Shown here one piece after another: positions 8,534-15,936 of a stretch of DNA of 64,000 nt; within the stretch, counting starts at the first letter, position 1; every line of letters begins with the position of its first letter. Both the position numbers and the translations under genes were made by a program. The notes under the pieces were generated by a model that had not been told where the DNA came from, made no database searches, and was given only the letters and a program-made list of their open reading frames with translations. This stretch comes from Okeania sp. SIO2B3 (GTDB lineage: Bacteria > Cyanobacteriota > Cyanobacteriia > Cyanobacteriales > Microcoleaceae): NCBI RefSeq assembly GCF_010672525.1, contig NZ_JAAHGH010000020.1, positions 37,663 through 101,662 of the forward strand. Direction: 5' to 3'.

Positions 8534-11185
8534 ATGCTTAAAATTTTTCTTATTTCTTCTGCCTTCTGCCTTCTGCCTTCTGCCTTAATTTTAGGTATTC
8601 AAGTAAAACAAGTTCAGGCAATTTACCTGAATAATCATCTAGTTAAAAAAAGTAAAATAAATTGGGATTTACTAACTCAAGCACCAACCATATCAGCTAG
8701 TAACTTAGAACTACAAGCACAAAAACTTTTTGAAAAAGGAGATTTTTCTGCAAGTATACCTCTGTTAGAAGTAGCTATTGATAATTATGCCACTCAAGGA
8801 GATAATTATAGTCAGATCAGAGCGCTCAGAAATTTAGGTTTAGTTTATCTCAAACTAGGAAAATGGCAAGATGCTGAAGCAGCTTTAAATAATTGTTTAA
8901 ATCTAATTCAACAAATATCAAATACTCAAAAAACAGAAAAAATTACAGCTAGTGTTCTAGAAGTAAAAGGTCAATTAAAATTATCTATTGGTCAATCAGA
9001 AGCAGCTTTAGATACTTGGAAAGAAGCCAGTGAAATTTATGAAAAAATTGGTAATTATTTAGGGTCTACTCGTAGTGTGATTAATCAAGCTCAGGCTTTA
9101 CAAGCTTTAGGTTTATATTCTCAAGCATTTAAACAGTTAACAAGAGCTAAACAAAATCTGGAAGAACAACCAGATACAATAATTAAAGCAAAAGTATTAC
9201 AAAGTTTGGGTGATGTGCTTCGAGGAATAGGTCAACTATCAGAATCTCAAAAAGCTTTAGAATCTAGTTTGGTAATAGCAGAAAATTTACAAGCAACAGA
9301 AGAGATTGCCATAATATTAATTAGTTTAGGTAATACAGCTATCCTTTTAGATAATCCCCAAGCTGCTAATTTATTCTATCAACGAGCTATTCAGGAATCA
9401 CCTATAGTAGAAATTAAAATTCAAGCAATGCTCAATCAGTTAAACCTAGCTATAAAACAAAAGCAATATTTAACTGCCACAGAATTAGTGACAAATATAG
9501 ATGATTCATTAAATCAATTATCTGTTTCTCAACCAGGTATTTATGCCAGAATTAATCTAGCTCAGAGTTTAATAGAATTCAGAAAAGAAGTTTTAGCAAA
9601 TAGCAATAATAAACCATTATATCCACCAGCAAAAATTGCTGATTACTTAGTTACAGCAGTACAACAAGCAAGAAACTTAGGAGATGCAAGAGCAGAATCT
9701 TATGGTTTAGGAACTTTGGGAACTTTATATGAACATAATCAGCAATGGAATGAAGCTAGAGAGTTAACAGAAAAAGCTTTAATTTTGGCTCAAAGTATTA
9801 ATGCTGCTGATATTGTTTATCTGTGGGAATGGCAATTAGGTCGAATTTTAACAGTTACAGGAAATAAAAACGAAGCGATAGTAGCTTATTCTCAATCAGT
9901 AAAAACTCTCCAAGCTTTGCGGAGTGATATAGTTGCTATTAGTTCAGAATTCAAGTTTGATTTTAGGGATAGTGTAGAACCTATTTATCGTGAATTAGTA
10001 GAGTTACTTTTAGAACCTTCTACACCTGGAAAAACAGATATTAGTCAAAAAAAATTAAAACAAGCACGACAAGTAATTGAAGCTTTGCAGTTAGCTGAAC
10101 TAGATAATTTTTTTCGTAATGCTTGTTTAGATGCCAAACCTGTAGAAGTAGACCGCGTAGACAAAAATGCAGCTATTTTTTATACAATTATTTTGCGCGA
10201 TCGCTTGGCAGTAATATTAGCTATACCAGAAAAACCTCTGGTTTATTACAGCACTAAAATATCAAGAGCGGAAGTAGACTCAAAAATTGAAACTATGCTA
10301 ACAGCTCTCACATTTCCGCAAAAACGAATTTTTATTGAAAACTATTTGGAACCTGCTGCAGAAATTTATCAATGGCTAATTTATCCTGCTGAAGAGCTAT
10401 TGCGAGATAATAAGATCAAAACCTTAGTATTTGTATTAGAAGGAAGGTTGCGAAGTATTCCTTTAGCTAGTCTTTATGATGGTCAGGAATATGTAATTCA
10501 GAACTATAATGTGGCGATCGCTCCTAGTCTAGAATTAATAGATCCTAAACCACTAGCACGAAAAAAACTGGAAGTACTGGGAATGGGAATAACTGAAAGT
10601 CGTCAAGGTTTTCCACCACTACCAAATGTGAGACAAGAATTAGAGGATATTCAAGCTGAAGCTTCTAGTGAGATTTTACTAAATGAGTCGTTTACAGAAA
10701 AGGAAGCTAATACGGAAGTCGCTGATACTCCTTATCAAGTAATTCACATTGCAACCCATGGTGAATTTAGTTCTAATGTTGAAGATACATTTATTCTGAC
10801 TTGGGATGATAGAATTAATGTTGAAGAGTTGCGAAGTATGATTAAATCTGGCGTTCAACAAACGAGTCCTGTAGAGTTATTAGTTTTGAGTGCTTGTCGT
10901 ACTGCCACTGGGGACGATCGAGCAACATTAGGGTTAGCAGGAGTTGCAGTCAGAGCAGGGGCAAGAAGTACTATTGCTAGTCTGTGGTATGTGAGTGATG
11001 AAGCAACTGCTGTGCTGATGAAAAATTTATATGAACAGTTGGTTGACCCAAAAATAACTAAAGCAGAAGCTTTGCGTCGAGCGCAACGAAAAATGTTACG
11101 AGATGCTCAAGCACAAGAGGTAAATTCAGAATTTAAACATCCCTACTTCTGGTCAACTTTTGTTTTGATCGGGAATTGGTTATAG
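8534..11185 (+). CDS. secreted TPR-CHAT domain protein, caspase-like putative protease
   Basis: 883 residues. An N-terminal hydrophobic segment ending around VQA (about residue 29) looks like a signal peptide. Residues about 50-480 are tetratricopeptide repeats (ALRNLGLVYLKLGKWQDAE, SLGDVLRGIGQLSESQ and similar). The C-terminal CHAT domain (about 590-883) keeps the caspase-type dyad, His742 in HIATHGEF and Cys788 in LSACRTA, and the family motif AGVAVRAGARSTIASLW. CHAT proteins are caspase-superfamily members often joined to TPRs. Placement right after a tpsA/tpsB pair recurs in cyanobacteria, so processing or control of the exoprotein is a reasonable inference, not shown. The signal peptide region is written by a CTTCTGC heptamer array, which is odd for coding DNA. 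Confidence 0.88.
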   Translation: MLKIFLISSAFCLLPSALILGIQVKQVQAIYLNNHLVKKSKINWDLLTQAPTISASNLELQAQKLFEKGDFSASIPLLEVAIDNYATQGDNYSQIRALRNLGLVYLKLGKWQDAEAALNNCLNLIQQISNTQKTEKITASVLEVKGQLKLSIGQSEAALDTWKEASEIYEKIGNYLGSTRSVINQAQALQALGLYSQAFKQLTRAKQNLEEQPDTIIKAKVLQSLGDVLRGIGQLSESQKALESSLVIAENLQATEEIAIILISLGNTAILLDNPQAANLFYQRAIQESPIVEIKIQAMLNQLNLAIKQKQYLTATELVTNIDDSLNQLSVSQPGIYARINLAQSLIEFRKEVLANSNNKPLYPPAKIADYLVTAVQQARNLGDARAESYGLGTLGTLYEHNQQWNEARELTEKALILAQSINAADIVYLWEWQLGRILTVTGNKNEAIVAYSQSVKTLQALRSDIVAISSEFKFDFRDSVEPIYRELVELLLEPSTPGKTDISQKKLKQARQVIEALQLAELDNFFRNACLDAKPVEVDRVDKNAAIFYTIILRDRLAVILAIPEKPLVYYSTKISRAEVDSKIETMLTALTFPQKRIFIENYLEPAAEIYQWLIYPAEELLRDNKIKTLVFVLEGRLRSIPLASLYDGQEYVIQNYNVAIAPSLELIDPKPLARKKLEVLGMGITESRQGFPPLPNVRQELEDIQAEASSEILLNESFTEKEANTEVADTPYQVIHIATHGEFSSNVEDTFILTWDDRINVEELRSMIKSGVQQTSPVELLVLSACRTATGDDRATLGLAGVAVRAGARSTIASLWYVSDEATAVLMKNLYEQLVDPKITKAEALRRAQRKMLRDAQAQEVNSEFKHPYFWSTFVLIGNWL
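8556..8583 (+). repeat. (CTTCTGC)4 heptanucleotide tract inside the CHAT signal peptide
   Basis: Four perfect head-to-tail copies start 22 bp after the A of the ATG. Because 7 is not a multiple of 3, gain or loss of one unit would put the whole gene out of frame. The same heptamer occurs in intergenic DNA, for example at 36.91 kb and inverted near 41.34 kb. Confidence 0.8.
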
Positions 11186-11248
11186 AAGTTATTTGAAGAA
11201 GGAAGAAGGAAGAAGGAAAAAGGAAGAAGGCAAAAGGCAGAATCTAAT

Positions 11249-11479
11249 TAGGGTTTGCGCTCAAAAGTCTTTTTTTAAGGAGTAGGGGAGCGGGGGAGTA
11301 GGGGAGTAGGGGAGTAGGGGAGTAGGGGAAGGGGAGTAGGGGAGTAATTTTTGGGCTACTCTCCTGGCCAAAATGCTGATTTTTGAGCATAAAGAGCTAA
11401 AAACTAGGTACTTTTTCCAGAGCTAAAAAGGCTAAAACCTTTATCTATAAATGCTTTGAGATTTAATCAGCAAGCCCTA
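11249..11479. repeat. M2 MITE-like element, copy 2, with G-rich tract
   Basis: TAGGGTTTGC on the left and CAAGCCCTA on the right form the terminal inverted repeat. Both ends are bordered by AATTA-like sequence. Positions 11283-11346 are an AGTAGGGG octamer array. It sits directly downstream of the CHAT gene, and a second, decayed copy begins 2 bp later. Confidence 0.65.
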
Positions 11480-11480
11480 A

Positions 11481-11914
11481 TTAGGGTTTGCGTTCAAGAG
11501 TCTTTTAGTAGGGTTATACCGTTTCACGGAATTCAAAAGCGAGTGCTAATTGGTGAGGTCTCCTCAGAATACAAGACGCACTCAAGACAGTCAAAAGTCA
11601 AAAGTCATGCATTATGATTTTATAGCTCAAAACTTTGATGCTTCAGTAATTTCAGCAAATTATTCGACATCTAAAGTTTGAAACTATTTGTAACATTCTT
11701 TTTTCACGCTTGGTATTAGAAGACAGAAGACAAGAGAAATGGGAATGAGTGAGGAGGTAGGAGTAACAATTGTCAGAATAATTTTTCTGCCCAACTTTTG
11801 CCTAAAATACGCTCAAATTTGAACATCAACAGCTGAAAAATTTGCACTGAAATTCGACCCCAAAAAGGCACTTGTCTTTATATGTCAATACTTTTAGATT
11901 TGATCGCTCACGTC
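11481..11914. repeat. degenerate M2 copy
   Basis: It starts TTAGGGTTTGCG and carries the M2 modules GAATGAGTGAGGAGGTAGGAG-like text and AAAAAGGCACTTGTC, then a worn end near CACGTCCTAATTAG. A shared AACATTCTTTTTTCACGC-like stretch near 11.70 kb also occurs inverted near 29.96 kb. No gene is seen. Confidence 0.4.
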
Positions 11915-12277
11915 CTAATTAGCCTCAAAGTGTAACTTATAAAGTCTCAAACTTGGATGTTCAGTTAAATACCAATGACAACCAATATTAACAGGTGAAG
12001 GTCTGTTTTCTAGTCGATATAAAAATATTGGTTCTTCTCTCAAAATTGCTGTCAAAATCAAATCTTCCCAGTTTTCATTGCCATGGTCAAAAACTAAATA
12101 AGACTTACCAATATATCCCATTTTTATCATTCCTTTTGATAACCATCCTACAATTTCCTCGGTTTTTTCTGGAGGAAACTCACTATCAGTTAAACCATAG
12201 GTTTCAACCTCTAGTTCTTCTGATTTAGGTTGTAGTGCTGCTAAGAAAGCTGATACAATATTTTTTAGTTTTCCCAT
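11915..12277 (-). CDS. conserved-looking hypothetical protein, 120 residues
   Basis: I do not recognise the family. The frame opens MGKLKNIVSAFLAAL, an amphipathic or weakly hydrophobic start, followed by an acidic segment and then an ordered-looking domain (WLSKGMIKMGYIGKSYLVF, ENWEDLILTAILREEPIFL, GCHWYLTEHPSL). Amino-acid composition and codon use look like a real gene, not a repeat-derived frame. It lies on the same strand as hrcA, 130 bp downstream of it, with an M2 remnant abutting its stop codon. There is no signal peptide or membrane helix that I would trust. Confidence 0.6.
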   Translation of the reverse strand: MGKLKNIVSAFLAALQPKSEELEVETYGLTDSEFPPEKTEEIVGWLSKGMIKMGYIGKSYLVFDHGNENWEDLILTAILREEPIFLYRLENRPSPVNIGCHWYLTEHPSLRLYKLHFEAN

Positions 12278-12407
12278 GTCTATGACTTTAACTCTCTATC
12301 TTTCTCTAAGATAAATCATGGCACTGGGTCATGCTTCCTCCAAAGAGGTGATTTTCAGAGCGCATTTGTTTACCATATCCGGAGAAACTTAGAAAGATTA
12401 AAATTCT

Positions 12408-13514
12408 CTAACTTTTCCCAATAGTTTCTGAGAGAAAATCTGCTGTAGATTTTACTATGGCGATCGCATTCTCATAAAACATTCTAGTTGGTCCCAAAAC
12501 TCCTACACTTCCCAGTGGAGTTGTCCCATTCCCATAAGTTGCAGAAATCAGGGCACAACCTTGGATAGGTTCTAGAGGATTTTCCGAACCTATTCTTACT
12601 GTCACCTGCTTGTCTGTACTGGGGGCTTCAAATATTAAAGGCCACAACTGTTCCTGTTCTTCTTCTAATAGTTGAATAATAGTTTGAACCTGTTGCAGTT
12701 TAGAGAATTCTGGTAAACGCAATACTTCTGCGATGCCACTAATCAGAATCTTAGTATACTCTGGTGTCTGACAACGGAAAGCTAAATTTTCCAATAGATT
12801 TTTGATTGACTCAGCATACTTCTCAAACTCCCGGTCTAGCTCCGTCCAATCTAATGAAGATAATTCCCCTATTGCTCGTCCTCGTAGTTGGCCATTCAAA
12901 AAGTTTGATAATATTTGTAATTCTCTATCAATATCTTCTGGGTCAGGGAGTACAGAATTATCTGGTAAATTGTTCCCATGTTTTTTCTGATTTACAGCCC
13001 TCAAGTCCATTATCAAAGATTGAGTTTCATAGGTATTTGTCACCACAATTAGCATGATTTTTCCTGCTTCCACTTGTACCAGTTGTAGATGTCGTAACTT
13101 AGCGTTGGCAGTTTGAGGCATTGTCACTAGAGTAATATAACCACTCAGAGTAGCCAAAATTTGAGCCGATCCTTGAAGTATGGCCTCTAGACGACTTTCT
13201 GGCAAATTCAATTGTTTTTGTAAAAGTTCTTCAACTTCAAAAGCCAGATTTTCTGAAGGTTTCATCAATTGGTCAACATATATTCGGTAGCCTGAGTCTG
13301 AAGGAATTCTTCCAGCCGAAGTATAAGGTTGATATAATAGTCCTATTTTTTCCAGAAAGCTCATCCCATTGCGAATTGTCGCTGGACTAACACTGAGATT
13401 GTACTCTTCTGCTAGAGATTTGGAGCCAACTGGTTCTGCTGTTGCAATATAATGACGAACTGTTGCCCATAGTATATGTTGATGACGATTATTAAGATTA
13501 ACTTGCACTGACAT
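12408..13514 (-). CDS. hrcA: heat-inducible transcription repressor HrcA
   Basis: 368 residues, normal for the family. The N-terminal winged-helix region carries the signature series [60 protein letters not shown]. The C-terminal GAF-like domain (about 100-360) contains [17 protein letters not shown] and the closing segment [26 protein letters not shown]. In bacteria HrcA binds the CIRCE operator of groESL and dnaK operons and needs GroEL for activity. No complete CIRCE is seen in this window. A rhodanese gene lies upstream on the same strand, a neighbourhood common in cyanobacteria, here separated by 0.8 kb of repeat-bearing DNA. Confidence 0.95.
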   Translation of the reverse strand: MSVQVNLNNRHQHILWATVRHYIATAEPVGSKSLAEEYNLSVSPATIRNGMSFLEKIGLLYQPYTSAGRIPSDSGYRIYVDQLMKPSENLAFEVEELLQKQLNLPESRLEAILQGSAQILATLSGYITLVTMPQTANAKLRHLQLVQVEAGKIMLIVVTNTYETQSLIMDLRAVNQKKHGNNLPDNSVLPDPEDIDRELQILSNFLNGQLRGRAIGELSSLDWTELDREFEKYAESIKNLLENLAFRCQTPEYTKILISGIAEVLRLPEFSKLQQVQTIIQLLEEEQEQLWPLIFEAPSTDKQVTVRIGSENPLEPIQGCALISATYGNGTTPLGSVGVLGPTRMFYENAIAIVKSTADFLSETIGKS

Positions 13515-14322
13515 GGACGTAGAGAGAATATATTATGTAAGGTACCGAATAGCAAATATGATGTGAGTTAATCATAACACTAAAGTTATTTTTCTTTATA
13601 TAACTTATACTTCGTTATTATCTAATCATATTTATCTTGGTTTGAGGTATAGCAAGGAACAGCGGTGCGACTCAACCTCAGCGATAGATATTGGAAGGAA
13701 GCACCATCTGTGGGCATCTGAGCAAACTAAGCTAGCATCTAGTAGCGTACTTCTGTGAGGCAACAAGCAACAACAAAAAATATTTCTCTGCTGCTTGCTA
13801 AAGCTTAAAAACATGAATTATCCTAGACAAATATCTACAAAATATCTATGTTTTTACGCCATTAATCTGTGTTATTATTACGTCTGTCTGCTAAGATCAG
13901 AGGATTTTAGCAACAATTATGGAATGTTTGGCACTCGGCTTTTCATATATTATGTGACCTCATTTACCTGAAATCTGCTGTAATTGAGAACTTTATATCA
14001 AACCCAGTAGCGTTGGTGTAATTAGATTTATCGTGTGGGGACTCACCCCTAACCCCTCCGAGGAGGAGGATGTGGGGAAATAAAGAAATATTTGGCAATG
14101 GCTGAAACTAGAGCGGAATGTGGGATAAAATCTTCGGAGTTTAGCAAATTTTATATTTGCAATATTTTATATTTAGGTAAATAAAAGACATCTCCAATAA
14201 TCAAAAATAAAATCAATTATCGCGCAAAAATCATCAATTCTTTCCCCCTACTCCCTACTCCCTACTCCCTCTTTTCAGGAGAAGTCTAAAGTTTGCCGGA
14301 AACGAAAAGTTCCGAATTCTGA
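13515..14322. other. gap between hrcA and rhodanese, with M5-like repeat
   Basis: No credible gene. A GCGGTGCGAC...AGTAGCG patch near 13.66-13.75 kb resembles one at 30.02-30.06 kb. The GGGGACTCACCCCTAACCCC module lies at about 14.04 kb. At 14186-14287 AGACATCTCCAATAA and an inverted GGAGAAGTCT flank a (CTACTCC) heptamer tract (14248-14270), the layout of M5. The first 100 bp upstream of hrcA are AT-rich. Confidence 0.45.
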
Positions 14323-14685
14323 CTAATAGCGAGGTATACTTTGATCTACTAAGATTGAATAGGCATCAATACCACCAATAATATTCTTCACATTTGTAAA
14401 ACCCTGGCTCTTCAACCATTGGCACATTTGAGCTGAACGTATGCCATGATGACACAAGACTAGAGTTTCTTTCTCATGGTCTAAATGGACATGAATTTGG
14501 TCTGACCATTCAGAAAATTGACTTAAAGATAAAACTTTAAAACCTTTAATAGAAGCTATTTCTACTTCTTGAGGTTCTCGAACATCAACTAATTGTAAAT
14601 TTTCAGGAATACCATCTGTTAAGCGGTTTGCTAGTTCTTCGACAGTAATATCGAGTAAAGGCGCTTCGGAAGATTGTTGTGACAT
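14323..14685 (-). CDS. rhodanese-like sulfurtransferase
   Basis: 120 residues, a single rhodanese domain (about 12-118). Recognisable landmarks are LQLVDVREPQEVEIASIKG, the active-site loop LCHHGIRSAQMCQWL with the catalytic cysteine in C-H-H-G-I-R-S, and FTNVKNIIGGIDAYS. The size and loop match the small GlpE/YgaP-type cytosolic rhodaneses that accept sulfur from thiosulfate or persulfides. The physiological donor and acceptor cannot be read from the sequence. It lies upstream of hrcA on the same strand. Confidence 0.9.
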   Translation of the reverse strand: MSQQSSEAPLLDITVEELANRLTDGIPENLQLVDVREPQEVEIASIKGFKVLSLSQFSEWSDQIHVHLDHEKETLVLCHHGIRSAQMCQWLKSQGFTNVKNIIGGIDAYSILVDQSIPRY

Positions 14686-14810
14686 TTTAGAAGAATTAAT
14701 GACTTGACATTAATGATAAACTTATAGAAAGCTTTTCCAGGTTAACTACAATTTTTAGTTGTAATCTATAGCATTTTCTCTGATTTTAGTCAAGCAGGTT
14801 TGTACAATTT

Positions 14811-15006
14811 AGCGTTGCTGAAGCGTGTGTATGATATTAATATTAATTACTTAGGAGTCAACCCACCCGCGCGCCCCTCCCAGGAGGGGAAGTCAGGAAG
14901 ACCTCCTCAGGAGGAAAGAAAGAAGAAGAAAGCCCGAGTAGAAGGAAAAAGTTTTTTGCTAGCCCTCTTTTCTGGACATGATACCATACCTCAAATCAGC
15001 AACGCC
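14811..15006. repeat. M1 MITE-like element, copy 1
   Basis: Ends are AGCGTTGCTGA and TCAGCAACGCC. The 8 bp outside each end are TACAATTT and TACAATAT, a target duplication with one difference. The interior holds the CCCAGGAGGGG module and a purine-rich tract. The open frame across it is repeat-derived. Confidence 0.7.
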
Positions 15007-15184
15007 TACAATATTTATACAAAATATAGAACAAAGAGCGAAAATCAGAAAACCTTACCGAACCCGAGCAGATTTGATATAAATTAATCAGGACTTACCC
15101 ATGAGGTAGGAAACACTAGGATTTGAGATGGCTTTCCGTCCCGGAATGCTCCACAAACCCTGTCGGTCGCTTCGGACCAAAATA

Positions 15185-15400
15185 CGTTGCAGGTGCTTCA
15201 ACAATTAATAATTAATAATTAACAATTAACAATTACCTCTCCTTGAAAATCAGAGGATTAACTCGGTAGGGAAAATTTTTTCTTCTCTTGGTCGATGGTC
15301 GGCCAGCGAGGAGACCTCCCCATCCCATCCTAAGGTCATGCTCCGCAAACGACCGCTTTTTTCTACTTTAAAGAAGAGGTTTTAAACCTTAATTATTGCT
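15185..15400. repeat. R1 copy b
   Basis: AATTAATAATTAAC tracts, AATTACCTCTCC, TTTTTTCTTCTCTTGGTCGAT, a variable GC-richer core containing GGTCATGCTCCGCAAACG, then TTTAAAGAAGAGG: the R1 module order. It runs directly into an M2 copy. Confidence 0.55.
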
Positions 15401-15913
15401 CTGCTGATTAAATCTAAAAGCATTGACATATAAGGACTTTAGGCTTTTTGGATTCAAAAAAAGTACCTGGTATCACGTCTAAAACGCTCATGCTTGGAGC
15501 GTATTTTAGGCGCATAGTTGGGCAGAAAAATCTTGGGACAAAACGCCCGCTCCTACCTCCTGGCTCCCAAGCCATTTCTCCTGTCTTCCCCTCCTGGGAG
15601 CAGGGCTGTTTCAAAGTATTGTAGATTAATGATTTATGGAGAACGGGAGTAATGGGCATAGTGGAACAGTGAAATTTGCCAAAATTTGCCTATTTTTCAG
15701 CCAATAAGCCTCTTTAAGCTCTGAGAGGATATTTGGTTCAACGCCGCTTAAAAGCCTCCATCCCCGTGTCTGGTGTGTCTGGTGCGTCCCCGTGTCTATT
15801 GAGAATGAAACAGCCCTGCCTCCACGGTCGGGGGAGGGGCGAGGGGTGGGTTGTCTCCTGTCTCCTGTCTCCTACCCCTACCCCTACTAAAAGACTTTTA
15901 AGCGCAAACCCTA
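15400..15913. repeat. M2 copy 3, inverse orientation, with insert
   Basis: It reads GCTGATTAAATCTAAAAGCA on the left and GCGCAAACCCTA on the right, the inverse of copies 1 and 2. It is about 200 bp longer than they are and carries CTCCTGT heptamers at 15853-15874 and a CCCCGTGTCTGGTGTGTC stretch. It ends 24 bp past the pixL stop. Confidence 0.5.
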
Positions 15914-15936
15914 ATTATTCGGTAAGTCCTAATTAA

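Noticed and set aside
11530..11560. GAGTGCTAA near 11.55 kb as half of a CIRCE operator for HrcA
   Set aside because: The partner TTAGCACTC nine bases upstream is absent; the sequence there is TTCACGGAA.
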